Positions 1 to 11,707 of a stretch of 64,000 nucleotides of DNA are shown here, one piece after another. How positions within the stretch are numbered: the stretch's first letter is position 1; the number at the start of each line of letters is the position of its first letter. A program made the translations under genes and the position numbers. The notes below the pieces were generated by a model. That model saw nothing but the letters and a program-made list of their open reading frames with translations, did no database searches and was not told the DNA's origin. Origin of the DNA: Leucaena leucocephala (lineage: Eukaryota > Streptophyta > Magnoliopsida > Fabales > Fabaceae); assembly GCA_037074615.1 (NCBI GenBank), contig CM073537.1, positions 18,929,989 to 18,993,988 on the forward strand. Reading direction: 5' to 3'.

Positions 1-98
1 TAGTGAACGGATGACTGGTTTTTCTTATTTCTAATTGCTCAGACATATGTTGTCATTGGGTTTTATTTTCTTTTCCTCACTAAACTCTTATATTGCAG

Positions 99-3000
99 GT
101 GAGAATGGATCCTAGGAATAAGGAAATTGATCTTGACAGTTTGATGTATGGCAAACTTCCTGAGCTAACTGAGGATGATATTACAAAACAAGGAGATTAC
201 ATTTATCGTTATCGCTACAATGGTGGAGGAGCATCCCAAGTTTGGCTGGGGTCTGGCAGGTATGAAATAATTTGGTATATAACTTATCTTTCTATGTATA
301 ATCCAATTACTAGCCAATAACTGTTTCCAGTGGGTATTGTTTGAAATTCTCTCGGCAACTTATGGAATAAGTGCTGGAAGCTATTGTATTAATGGTCTGA
401 ATCATGCACAACCTGGGGTTAAGCATGGATTTTAGTTTGTTCAGAGCATTTTTGTGATTTTTGTCTATAGCACATATGTGTATGATCTTTTTTTTTATTT
501 AAGAGATTATTATTGTGTAATATTTGTAAAATTACATTTTATATATATGTAGACACATTAAATTTGATAGGTTGCATAGTTATATGAAGAAACTCTTTTC
601 TAAATTCATATTTTCTTTGTCCAGCCAAGAAGTCATTTTAACCTAAACATTTTGAAACTGTATCTGTCTTTTTTAACCGATGATAATTTTTAACTCAGTT
701 GTAAGCTATTAAAAAAAATTTATTATATTTGTTTCCACAACTTTTTTGCCTGAAAACTAATGAAATGTTTTCAAATGTAATAAAATGCACGTTTACATAT
801 TCATTGTATTAAGAAAAAAGGGTTGTTTATTCTTTGATATATATATATAGGGCATGTATCTATGCTAATATGCAAGCTTAACTTTCTGTTGTTTTTTTCC
901 TGTTTAGATATGTGGTGATTGACCTCTCAGCGGGGCCATGTATTTATGGGAAAATTGAAGCTGAAGAGGGAAGCATCAGTTTTAGAAGTCTTCCAAGATT
1001 ACGAAGCGTGATGCATCCAAAAAGTTTGCGAACATTTGCTGATCAATCCAGCCATGACATTTTTCTTGGACAGCTTGCTTCTCTGATAACAACCACAGTG
1101 GAGCATGTTATAGCTCCTGATGTTAGGTATTTGTGAATTGTGATATCATCTTGGACATAAAATGGCTCACTCAGAATTTAAAAGGCTATTTTGTATGGGT
1201 GGCTCTTTGTTCAATATTGAGCGTGCTACTGATTAAAATACTTGAATATTACATGACTGTGGTACAGTTTCTAGAATCTGATCATGTTCTTATTCTTGTT
1301 TCCAGGTTTGAAACTCTTGATCTGACTTCAAGATTGCTTATACCTATAATTGTCTTGCAAAACCACAATCGATATAATATTATGGAAAAGGGCCATAACT
1401 ATAGTATTAGTGTCCAAGAAATTGAGGCAGAGGTTTGTTTCTTGGAATAGAATTTTTAAATGTTACTTAACTTGAACATTGACTGGTGGTGAAATCCAGT
1501 GTAGTAAGACAGGAACAAATGGGACAATGACCCTTTTTGCTCTCCTCTTAGGTGAAAAGGATGCTTCATGATGGGCAAGAAGTCGTTATTATTGGGGGTG
1601 TGCATTCACTACATCGCCACGAGAAGCTGGCAATTGCTGTGTCAAAATCAATGCGTGGACATTCCCTGCAAGAAACCAAGAATGATGGTCGTTTCCATGT
1701 TCATACCAAGATGTATCTGGATGGTGCTCTTTTAAAAGAGGTAGCTGCCTTGTTAATATCTTTTCACTATTTTATATGATTAGACATGAGTAATAGCTTC
1801 TTTCTTTTTGTTAATGAGTGGTTAAGGCATTCTTACTTTTAGATTTTGAATCAGGAATATGACTTTGCATCCCTCCTGTTATCTGACTGCTCTTCTAAGA
1901 AACTAGCCGATTTCAGTATCATCATTCATAGCTGATATCACATCTAAAATACTATGAAAGGTAGCTTTCCTGTTTTCTTTTCTATCTCTGTTTGATGTTC
2001 AAACTTGTTTTTGCAGGAGATGGAACGTTCTGCTGACGTGCTTGCTGCTGGATTGCTTGAAGTAGCAGATCCATCTCTGTCAAGTAAATTCTTCCTTCGG
2101 CAGAATTGGATGGATGAATCCGATGGATCAACAGATTCCATTCTTAAGCATAAGCCTCTTTGGGCCTCGTATGACTCAAAACGGGGGAAGAAAAAGAGGA
2201 GGAATGTAAAGAAACAAGGGGATCTGCAACCAACTTATGGAACTAGAGTAATTCCTGTGTACGTATGGATTATTGTTTTTGTTAACGCATATAGATACAA
2301 TTAGAACATCAGTGTATCTTTATTCCTTGCTTTGTAAGTTCACATTTCTCTGTTGATCTCTTTCTATGGCTCTCTAATTCGCTTTGTTAGGATCATATGA
2401 AAAACCTGTAATTGTTAGATTATTTGTGGCATTTCATAAATGAAATGCTTTACTATTGTTGCAGTCTTAGCAGACAAGGCTTTTATGAACCTTGCAAATA
2501 TTGATTTGGTTGGTATTGATGATATTATGTTTCTAAAGTAACATGATATTGAAATTTCTGAATGCAATCAGTTTTATATTGCAGTTTTGTGCTATCATTG
2601 GCAGATGTGGATCCAAACCTTATGATGGAAGATGAAAGTCTGGTTTGGACAAGCAATGATGTTGTCATTGTACTTCAGCATCAAAATGACAAGATTCCTT
2701 TAAGGTGAATGAAAATAAATTGCGTTTATCCATTACCTGTAGACACATTTTTCATTGGACTGCAGACATACTGGCATTGCGGATAGCATAATGAATAAAC
2801 TGGTTCGGCCAATGAAATATGCTATTGATTCCTTTAAGAAACCATATAGTCCTTCTATGTGAAATCTCAATCCTTGTCCACATAAGCCCATGCAAGCCAC
2901 TTACTTTTTTTTGTTTTTTTTTAACTTTAATGATACTTTTCATTAAGCTTAATTCTATTTTTCTTTGTGCTGATATATTGCTCATGCAGTGTGTCATAAT

Positions 3001-4543
3001 GTTGCAAATACTGTTCATTGTTTCTTGGTTCATAAATACCAACCTTTTCTTGCTTATTTCGTTTGTTTATTTTACTTAACTTTCCATTCTTTGTTCTCTG
3101 GTATTTCTTTTAGCCTATTAGTTTAATTCTATTTTTCTTTGTGCTGATATATTGCTGATGCGGTGTGACATAATTTTGTAAATACTGTTCATTATTTCTT
3201 GGTTCATAAAATCCCAACCTTTTCTTGCTTATTTCGTTTGTCTATTTTACTTAACTTTCCATTCTTTGTTCTCTGGTATTTCTTTTAGCCTATTAGTTTG
3301 GTGTTTTCATAAAATAATTCATGTCATTTTTTCATGTTCTGTTGGACAGTTATGTTTCTGAAACACACAGAAGGCATGCTTTTCCATCTCAGGCTCAACG
3401 ACACATATTAGCAGGTCTTGCATCAGTTGTGGGCGGTTTAAGTGCGCCATATGAGAAGGCTTCTCATGTACATGAAAGACCAGTTGTGAATTGGCTCTGG
3501 TCAACTGGCTGTCATCCATTTGGACCATTCTCTAATACTTCTCAAATCAGTCAAATGCTTCATGATGTTGCCTTGGTAAATACCCATTTAGTATTATGTA
3601 GGAGTGAGATTATTCCAAAAGGTTTTCAATATTAGTAATCTAATTGATGGCAGAGGAACACAATATATGCTCGTGTGGATTCGGCACTTCGAAGAATTCG
3701 TGAAACATCTGAGGTAAGTTATAGTTCATTTCTGTTAATATCTATCCTTAAAATGATTATTGATCCTATCCCATTTCATGCAGACTGTCCAAGCTTTTGC
3801 AGCAGAATATCTGAAAACTCCTCTTGGTGAACCAGTGAAGGGAAAAAGGGAGAAATCACCCACTGAGCTATGGTTAGAGAAGTTTTACAAAAAAACTACT
3901 AATTTGCCCGAACCATTTCCACATGAATTGGTTGATCGCCTGGAAAAATATCTCGATGTGAGTACTTAATTTCAGTTGTTGAATTGACTTTGTCGGCATT
4001 GCAAGTGTCTTAATATTTTGCCACGTTACATGCACACACCAGGGCCTTGAGGAGCAGCTTGTGGATATGTCTTCATTATTATATGATCACCGGTTACAAG
4101 ATGCCTTTTTGAACAGTTCAGACATCTTACAGAGTACCATCTTCACCCAGCAGTAAGTTATTCTGTAGTATATGGCTCATTTCTAAGTGGGAAAGCTAAT
4201 TCGAAGAGAGTCTCTTTGTTATATATGATATATAATGGCCAAAATACACCGGGGCTTTGTAGAACATTAATTACTCTAAAATGAAATAATTTTGTACAAG
4301 TGTTATTTACTAAAATGATTTATTTAGGTTCTTTTATTTCCTCGAAAACATTAATAACAGATTTTGGGTATTTGTAGATATGTTGATCATGTTTTGGCCA
4401 GCGAGAGGGAGAAAATGAGGTGCTGCAATATCGAGTACAAGTACCCGGTTCATTCTTCTCAAACTTATATCTACGGAGGAATACTAATCGCTGGTTTCTT
4501 TGTGTACTTTGTTGTGATTTTCTTTTCATCTCCAGTCCGCTGA
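99..4543 (+). CDS. Large single-pass membrane protein, exine-formation (At5g58100-like), 3' part
   Basis: Eleven exons can be read: 99-259, 908-1126, 1306-1432, 1552-1740, 2017-2258, 2585-2704, 3350-3575, 3654-3713, 3784-3957, 4043-4152 and 4378-4543 (stop TGA at 4541). All junctions are GT-AG and the phases agree, giving 597 residues in this window. The first exon follows an intron acceptor at 97-98, so earlier exons lie to the left of the window. The protein is mostly soluble, has a lysine-rich patch (GKKKRRNVKK) near residue 220, and ends in one hydrophobic segment (GGILIAGFFVYFVVIFF) close to the C-terminus, which suggests a type I or tail-anchored secretory-pathway protein. The sequence resembles, from memory, a conserved plant family that includes Arabidopsis At5g58100, implicated in pollen exine patterning. 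Family assignment is moderately sure; the biochemical role is unknown. A copia element sits 377 bp past the stop. Confidence 0.72.
2947..3299 (+). repeat. Tandem duplication of about 174 bp inside an intron
   Basis: Two adjacent copies, 2947-3120 and 3121-3295/3299, differ at only a few bases and lie in the intron between exons 2585-2704 and 3350-3575. Both contain the stretch from AATTCTATTTTTCTTTGTGC to TTTTAGCCTATTAG. The high similarity points to a fairly recent duplication. Each copy carries pyrimidine tracts and AG dinucleotides, so spare acceptors exist, but no coding role is seen. Confidence 0.9.
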
Positions 4544-4915
4544 CCTGAAAAACATTTTGAAAACCAAACAATTTTTGATACATGGAGCACAATGCCAGGG
4601 GAATGTTGAATAGGTTATGTCTTTTTGTTGGATTCCCCATTTCTTCTGCTGCATCTGGCTTCCCCATTCCTATTTATAGGTAGAGAGAATGTTCTGTTGA
4701 TAAAACGAGACTATTCTATGTTTTGTTTCTGATTATGAAATTTCAAGAAGACATTAGTGGAAAGCGGCACAGAAGCAGGAGAAACAGTGCACAAACACTT
4801 GGACTCACACCTTGCTTCCAGAGCAGCATGTTTGGGATATGAAGAACGCTGACGATGAAGAGAAGAAATCTGTGACGAAAACTTGCGATCCAACTTCGCA
4901 AAAGCTAAACAAGCA
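4544..4915. other. 3' flank / probable 3' UTR of the upstream gene
   Basis: There is no convincing coding signal here. Its position directly after the stop codon makes it the likely 3' UTR and downstream flank of the membrane-protein gene. It ends at the TAGGC target duplication (4916-4920) of the retrotransposon, so the insertion may fall inside or just past the original 3' UTR. Confidence 0.6.
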
Positions 4916-4920
4916 TAGGC

Positions 4921-5396
4921 TGTTAGAAAATAAACATCTCAAACATATAATAATCAATCCAGACTATCATTTATATAAATACAAGATGCAGCGGAAATTT
5001 TAAATTACCTCTTGCCATTACTTTATTGATCTAATCTCTGAGAGGATCTGGAATGAATCACGGACACCTGTGAATCAATAAAGAATGTCAGATAATCAAC
5101 AAGTTCTTCCAGCTGGTGATTGGGCACAGTGATGGCAACTATGAAAACTGCCGTCACCAGTGGGGAACCTTAGAGAGGGAGCAGAGAAATAGGTCTCGCT
5201 CTGGACTCAGAGAAAGCAGTACTGAATCAATTGTTTTTGTATTGTGTTTCCACCATCAGGAAAACAACCTTAAATAAACTGAGTCCCCAACCCACCTTGG
5301 ACCGGGCCTAATGACTACGGGCCACACTCAGAAATATTTATTAATTATACTAATTAATATCTAAATAGGTTATATAATTATAATAAATATCTTACA
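4921..5396 (-). repeat. Left LTR (3' LTR of the copia element)
   Basis: This 476-bp repeat starts TGTTAGAAAATAAACATCTC and ends ATCTTACA. It matches the right LTR over its full length without indels. Because the element runs on the minus strand, this is its 3' LTR. It lies in the 3' flank of the upstream + strand gene and could supply an antisense promoter or ectopic polyadenylation signals. Confidence 0.97.
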
Positions 5397-5412
5397 TTCT
5401 CCCACTTGGCCC
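5397..5412 (-). other. Polypurine tract of the copia element
   Basis: Directly inside the left LTR the minus strand reads GGGCCAAGTGGGAGAA, a purine-rich run in the right place for priming plus-strand DNA synthesis. The AAGTGGGAG core is common in plant Copia elements. Confidence 0.8.
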
Positions 5413-5669
5413 GTATACTCAATGTCATTGCCCTGTCTAGGTACACTGATGTCATGCTACAAGAATCATGGCGATAAGTCCCCTATGATCGAGTATTACC
5501 TTCCATGTATTACAGGTAGCACCATCACTTAATGGGTATCACAATATACATGAACTCAATGTTCATTCGGTTCCTATCTCAATGTTTATCAATTTCAACA
5601 GCACAAATGTATACAATCACAATTTGAAATGATAAACCACAAAATGTAATTTCATTGCTCATACCTCCA

Positions 5670-8537
5670 CTAATCAAAAGTTGGACGAAGTCCCATATGA
5701 GGTACATGTGTCACAAAGACGTTCGGCTTCAATCCTTTCGTCAAAGGATCAGCCAACATATCCAATGTACTGATGCGTTCAACGGAAACCTGGCCATCCT
5801 GAACCCTTTCTCTCAAGCAAAGGAATTTAAGTTCGACAAACTTGCTTCGACTCTTATTCCTTTTGTTGTTCGCTATGGCCACCGCACCTGCGTTATCACA
5901 GTACATTCTGATTGGCTTAGAGACTAAATCCACAATCTTAAGCCCAGCAATGAAATTCCTTATCCAAATAGCTTGTGAACTTGCTTCAAAACACGCGATA
6001 TACTCAGCATCACCGGTAGAAGGAGCTGTTAGAGTCTGCTTAGCGCTTCTCCATGATACAGCTCCTTCTGCCAACAGGAAGATGTAACCAGATGTAGACT
6101 TGTTCGTATCTACGCATCCTCCAAGATCTGAATCTGAGTACCCAATCACGTCCAAACTGTCTGTTCTTCTATATGTGAGCATGTAGTGTTTAGTGCCTTG
6201 TAGGTACCTAAACACCTTCTTCGCAGCCGTCCAATGTGCTTCCCCAGGATTACTTTGGTATCTTCCCAACATACCCACAGCAAAAGCGATGTCAGGTCTT
6301 GTACAAACCTATGCATACATCAAGCTTCCTACCGCTGAGGCATATGGGACCCTTTCCATCTGTTTCTTTTCAAGCTCGGTTTTAGGACACTGTTTTAGAC
6401 TGAATTTATCTCCCTTTTCAATAGGAGCCACGTTAGATGAACAGTTCTGCATCCTGGATCGTTCAAGGATCTTGACAATGTAAGCCTCTTGAGATAAGCC
6501 TACAAGACATTGGGTTCTATCTCTATGGATCTTTATGCCAATGACATAAGATGCCTCACCCATGTCTTTCATGTCAAAACTCTTAAACAAAAACTGCTTC
6601 ACCTCACGCAATAAACCCAGATCATTGGTAGCAAGTAGAATGTCATCCACATACAAAATCAAGAATACGATCCTGCTCCCACTAGCCTTGTGGTATATAC
6701 AGTCATCCATGATGTTCTCAACAAAACCAAATGATGTGATTACTTCATGGAACTTCAAGTACCACTGCCGCGAAGCCTGTTTCGGACCATATATTGATTT
6801 CTTCAACTTGCATACCAAATTTTCTTTCTCTTCTGCAACAAATCCCTCAGGCTGTTTCATATAGACTTCTTCCTCCAGTTCACCATTGAGGAAAGCAGTT
6901 TTCACATCCATTTGGTGCAACTCCAGATCAAAATGTGCAACCAATGCCATGATGATACGGAATGAATCTTTCTTAGATACAGGTGAAAAGGTTTCACTGT
7001 AATCGATTCCTTCCACTTGAGTGAAGCCCTTAGCAACCAACCTAGCCTTGTATCTATCGATGTTACCTTGTGAGTCTCTCTTGGTTTTATAAACCCATTT
7101 ACAGCCAATGGCCTTAGACCCACTAGGCAACTCTACAAGTTCCCAAACATGGTTGTTTGCCATGGAATTCATGTCAGGTGATCCAAGCATAGTATATTGG
7201 GCTACTATACCTTGCTCTCGAAGAAAATAAGCAAATGCACCTGGCGCTTATCCTTCACCAGTGTATCTGCCATAATACTCACCACCACGGTCTGATCTCA
7301 CGATCTTGATTGGTTTCCCAATCTGTTTTTCTACTTCCGCTTTATATTCTTTGAAAGCATCTAGTGCCTCACTTTTATTATAAAGCATGTAGACATACAT
7401 GTATCGTGAATAATCATCAATGAAGGTGATAAAGTACTTTTGACCATGCGCAGTCAAATCAGGGCAACAAATATCCGTGTGTACAATTTCTAGCAATTCA
7501 GAACTTCTCTTAGCCCCTTTATGTGACTTATTGGTCTGCTTACCCCTAATGCAGTCCACACAAGAATCAAACTCCGAATGGTTCAAAGATGGAAGAATTC
7601 CTTCTTTGTTTAACCTTTTGATTCTGTCAACGGAGATATTTCCCAATCTCCTATGCCACAGGCTATAAGAATTCTCATCGATGACACTTCTCTTAGTACC
7701 ACGCGAAACAATAAAAGACTGAGGCGAATCAGAAATAATTTTAAATAAGCCGTCAATCATAATCAAATTCGTAATCAAAACAGAATCCTTTGTCAAAGTC
7801 ATTAGATTCTTTGAAAGAACTAACTGATAACCAAATGGAATAAGTTTTGACATGGAAATCAAATTCCTCTTGTAAGAGGGAATATAAAAAACATCATAAA
7901 GTTCTAAAACATGATTATTTGAAAAATTTATGCGAAAAGTTCCAACGGCTTTCACAGGGTCTCCCTTCCCACTGCCTTAAAGGACAGATTCCTCATTGGG
8001 ATGTGGAGGCCTGCTTGACAGAAAGCCCTGCGTGGTAGTCAAAATGTGGATCATCGAACCAGTGTCAATCCACCAAGTGTCATCATTAACGATAGAAAAG
8101 TTAGATTCAAAAGTAACACACGATGAAAGCATACCTCTCATCTCCATTACATGTTGCCTCACACTGCCAATACCTGTAAGCCTATTAGCACATAATTTAG
8201 ACATGATGGCACCACCCATCTGCTTGTCTGTCAGCTTGAATTGCTTATCTAAGGCTTCCAGGTACCCTTTGGCTGTATCGCACTTAGGGACTGCTCCCCT
8301 AATGCTTCTGGTGATCCTTTGTTGCATAAACAGAAGAGATGAGCGGTTACTCCGCTCCCACATATTATACCTTTCCTTTGCCTCCCTGTCATCGGAGGCA
8401 TCATCAGGTCTCAGAGGTTTTTCATACCTCAAGGCATAATCCAAGTCCAAGAAATCAAGCTGCAACAAAACATCATCTCTCCAGTCAGCATAGTTGATGC
8501 TGTCATCTAAGATTGTTTTGTTGCTCATATCAGCCAT
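5670..8537 (-). pseudogene. Defective copia gag-pol: gag, protease, integrase, RT, RNase H remnants
   Basis: One minus-strand reading frame runs from the probable gag ATG (8535-8537) to the stop at 5670-5672. It is interrupted in frame by stops at 7977-7979, 7248-7250 and 6309-6311. In order it shows a gag N-terminal part, a protease remnant with the DTG site (WWIDTGS), the integrase zinc region (LWHRRLG, then CVDC) and core (HTDICCPD, FIDDYSR, SDRGGEY), reverse transcriptase with LYVDDILLATND, and RNase H with YCDNAGAVAIANN and DPLTKGL. The gag CCHC knuckle is absent (gag runs straight into protease). The integrase C-terminal part and the start of RT are also missing (GSPDMN runs into the RT segment). 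About 956 codons remain, against roughly 1300-1400 usual. There is no frameshift, only stops and in-frame deletions. Confidence 0.93.
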
Positions 8538-8841
8538 AATCCTGGGATTAGCAATTGGTTCTGCAAAAATAGAACAGACAAATATACAAATAAGCTCACA
8601 AGTAAAAATTTGAAGCAATCACGAGTTACTGTGCCATGTATGCATGCTTAACTCAAATGTAGCACGCAAGCAATATAAATACGTATCACCAATGTCTACC
8701 TGTGGGCAAAGACATTAGCATAGCATGTATTTATCTCAAGTGATGAGACTAGAACGCATTTGCAATTATCTAATACCTGTGGGCTACTTAGAAAATAACA
8801 AGGTCATTCTATCCCACCCTAATTAAATGTACAATTATGAG

Positions 8842-9500
8842 ATATCTACCTGTGGGCAAAGATAAATCATAACTACACATTTAATTACAATTGATATCCT
8901 AAATCCATATGTGATTAATGAATGCATGCAAACAAATTCAATAAACAAGGATGCTGTGGCTACTCCTCAAAGAATTGCATGCTAATCACAGATATCATTC
9001 ATGTGCACTGAAAATCCAAATGTGCACAACGTGATGGAGTAATTAATTCTCCCCTAATTAAATGAACAGTTATGAAATATCTACCTGTGGGCAAAGATAA
9101 ATCATAACTGTACAAATGATATTTTAAATCCATATGTGATTAATTAATGCGTGAACCAAATTCAATAAACAAGGATGCTGTGGCTACTCCTCAAAGAATT
9201 ACACGCTAATCACAAATATCGTTCATGTGCATTGAAAATCCAAATATGCACAACGTAATGGAGAAATTAATTCTCCCCTAATTAAATGTACAAATATGAA
9301 ATATCTACCTGTGGGCAAAGATAGATCATAACTATACATTTAATTACAAGTGATATTTTAAATCCATATGTGATTAATTAATGCATGCAACAAAATCAAT
9401 AAACAAGGATGCTGTGGCTACTCCTCAAGAAATTGCACGCTAATCACAAATATCACTTTACGTGCATATAATTCTAAATATGCACAACTTAATGGAGTAT
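8842..9500 (-). repeat. Tandem repeat, about 2.9 units of 224-235 bp, in the retrotransposon leader
   Basis: The marker ATATCTACCTGTGGGCAAAG recurs at 8842, 9077 and 9301. It is followed each time by the same block (ATAAACAAGGATGCTGTGGC, then CTACTCCTCAA) and then by CTCCCCTAATTAAATG. A more diverged half-unit lies at about 8693-8840. The array lies upstream of gag in the element's transcript. Similar leader arrays can arise by template slippage during reverse transcription. Confidence 0.88.
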
Positions 9501-9779
9501 TTAACAAATTAATTTAATCAACAAATGTGACTAATTTAATCAACAAATGTGACTAAATAACTTAATTTAAATTCTCCCACTATTCCATGCACCCAAAAAA
9601 AATGTTTAAGAAATTAATTTCAACTCAAAAGGTTTTTACAAAAATTAAATAGTTAATTTAATTGCCAAAGGAGAAATTAATACACAAAAATAGGCAATTA
9701 AATAACATAAAAATTAAAATTTGTAAACACATTTTCCAAGGATTAAAATAGTAGAGAAATTAATTTAAACATTTACAGT

Positions 9780-10220
9780 GCATGTAATAGTAATCATAAT
9801 GTTCTGGAAAATCAAATTAAATGGCCAAAAATAATTTTCTGGAAATAAAACTAAATGGCCCATACACAAGAGTCCAAAATAGGGCCCAAAATAATTTTCC
9901 AGAGAAAACCCAGGCCCAAAAACGTTTTCCAGAAATAACACACAAAAAATGTCCAGGCCCAAAAACTTAAAATTGTTCGGCCCAATAGCAAAAAAAATTG
10001 ATTTTTTTTTTACAGTCCAAAACAGCAGTACGGCCCAGCCAGGATTCCCTTTTTTTTTTTTGGAATAGCAGCCCAAAACTGTGACGGCCCAGCAGACATT
10101 AATAATAACAAAACAGAAAAAAAAGTCTGGAACCCAAATGAATACTGTAGGCCCAGAAACAATAAAAAAAAATCGCTGCAGGCCCAAAACCGATCATGCC
10201 CAGCAGCATTTGTTTTTTTT
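9780..10220 (-). repeat. Short degenerate GGCCCAAAA-type repeats in the leader
   Basis: The motif GGCCCAAAA, and variants followed by ATAATTTTCC or similar, recurs many times with homopolymer A and T runs between. No reading frame is supported. It is part of the long leader of the copia element and looks like expanded low-complexity sequence. Confidence 0.6.
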
Positions 10221-10244
10221 TTTTTTGAATAGCCCAACACTAAT

Positions 10245-10285
10245 GAAACGGTGCGTTTCAGCCTGGGGCTGAAACGCACCGTTTC
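10245..10285. other. Near-perfect 19-bp hairpin in the retrotransposon leader
   Basis: Bases 10245-10263 pair exactly with 10267-10285 around a 3-base loop; the arm reads GAAACGGTGCGTTTCAGCC. A second, looser inverted repeat follows at 10300-10330 (arm GCTGAGTCGGGTT, one mismatch), itself enclosed by GGTCTC at 10286 and GAGACC at about 10337. In the RNA this would form a strong structured block about 650 nt from the 5' LTR. Confidence 0.9.
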
Positions 10286-10900
10286 GGTCTCTCCGCTGCG
10301 CTGAGTCGGGTTAGGTCAACCCGGCTCAGCGACCCGGAGACCCGAGACCGCAAGACGTCATGGCCGCCGCGACGCGTTTCCTCCACTGCAGCGACGCCGG
10401 CGAGCTTCTGGGCATCTCTTCCGGCGAGACTTACGGTTGCTTTGCATGGCGACACGCACGATAGTCTTCAGCGACCTCTCACGGCGGTTGCGGTGCACAT
10501 TTCACGACGAGTTCACTGTAAGTTTGTTCTCCAGATTCCGGCGACCTCCATTTTCTGGGGACCTCCTGCGGTGATTCTCGTCGTCACAGCGACCTTCACG
10601 GCGATCTGAGAGTCCTGCAGCAACTAATGGTGGGCGATCTCACTGTCACGGTGAGACCAGTTTTCTGGCGACTCTCTCAGTGCGATCTCTCTTTGGGTTG
10701 GGGTCGCGACAAGTCTCCAAAATGGCTAGTGATGGGAATATGGCAGACGGCGTCGCGACCATTCTTTGAGCCATTGCCAGCGATCTCTCTTGCTTTCTCT
10801 CGCGCCACCACAGAAAACAAAAATGGTCAAAGAATAAAGAAAATAAAAATTATGATTCCTCGATCCCATGTTCTTTTCCCAGATTGTTACTCATAAGAAT
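10286..10900. other. GC-rich segment of the copia leader, possibly captured DNA
   Basis: GC content rises sharply here compared with the AT-rich rest of the element, and short phrases such as GGCGATCT and GCGACCT recur. There are open frames on both strands but no domain I recognise. It could be a captured host fragment or family-specific leader. Confidence 0.45.
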
Positions 10901-10937
10901 AAAGATCAATAAGTAAGACAAGGTGATCTGAAAACTT

Positions 10938-10950
10938 GGCTTTGATACCA
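10938..10950 (-). other. Primer-binding site, initiator tRNA-Met
   Basis: Two bases inside the right LTR the minus strand reads TGGTATCAAAGCC. This matches the complement of the 3' end of plant initiator tRNA-Met (TGGTATCAGAGCC) with one mismatch. It is typical of plant Copia elements and fixes the element's orientation. Confidence 0.9.
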
Positions 10951-10952
10951 TA

Positions 10953-11428
10953 TGTTAGAAAATAAATATCTCAAACATATAATAATTAATCCAGACTATC
11001 ATTTATATAAATACAAGATGCAGCGGAAATTTTAAATTACCTCTTGCCATTACTTTATTGATCTAATCTCTGAGAGGATCTGGAATGAATCACGGACACC
11101 TGTGAATCAATAAAGAATGTCAGATAATCAACAGGTTCTTCCAGCTGGTGATTGGGCACAGTGATGGCAACTGTGGAAACTGCCGTCACCAGTGGGGAAC
11201 CTTAGAGAGGGAGCAGAGAAATAGGTCTCGCTCTGGACTCAGAGAAAGCAGTACTGAATCAATTGTTTTTGTGTTGTGTTTCTACCATCAGGAAAACAAC
11301 CTTAAATAAACTGAGTCCCCAACCCACCTTGGACCGGGCCTAATGACTACGGGCTACACTCAGAAATATTTATTAATTATCCTAATTAATATCTAAATAA
11401 GTTATATAATTATAATAAATATCTTACA
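10953..11428 (-). repeat. Right LTR (5' LTR of the copia element)
   Basis: This 476-bp copy of the left LTR starts TGTTAGAAAATAAATATCTC and ends ATCTTACA. As the element's 5' LTR it would hold the promoter. The intact TAGGC duplication beyond it shows that both ends come from one insertion. Confidence 0.97.
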
Positions 11429-11567
11429 TAGGCTCCAGATTAAAATATGAAAATGATATTGACTTAGTCATAACCTAGGCCCAGGATTTTTCTGTTTTAT
11501 CTTATCGAAAACAACTTCAAATCCAGTCAAAAATTTACAGAAAGAAAACTCATGTTTGAATCTAATT

Positions 11568-11690
11568 TTTTTTTATACAAAAATTTTAAAAAAAAGTTGA
11601 GCTCACTCGGGCGAAGTTTTTTTTAGGTGATATTAATATTAGGTAGGGTGAGTTGTTTATTATCCTCAGGTATAAATTTAGACACCCAAG
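11568..11690. repeat. Dispersed repeat family B, copy 1, interrupted by a SINE
   Basis: This stretch shares phrases with other places in the window: a T-rich start, then TAGGTGATATTAATATTAGG, then AAATTTAGACACCCAAGAGT. Related copies lie at 30957-31230, 44950-45200 and 58278-58545. The SINE at 11708-11899 was inserted into this copy, so family B is the older of the two here. The family identity is unknown to me. Confidence 0.7.
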
Positions 11691-11707
11691 AGTTATGATA
11701 CATGATT

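Larger units (their letters stand above)
4921..11428 (-). mobile_element. Ty1/copia LTR retrotransposon, complete ends, defective coding region
   Basis: The element is 6508 bp, with 476-bp LTRs at 4921-5396 and 10953-11428 that begin TG and end CA. It is flanked by the 5-bp target duplication TAGGC at 4916-4920 and 11429-11433. It is transcribed on the minus strand: the primer-binding site lies next to the right LTR, the polypurine tract next to the left LTR, and integrase precedes reverse transcriptase and RNase H, which is the Copia order. I count about 10 differences between the LTRs, nearly all transitions, so roughly 2% divergence. The coding frame is broken by three stops and lacks several domains, so this copy could move only with help in trans. 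The leader between primer-binding site and gag is about 2.4 kb, which is long for the family. Confidence 0.96.
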
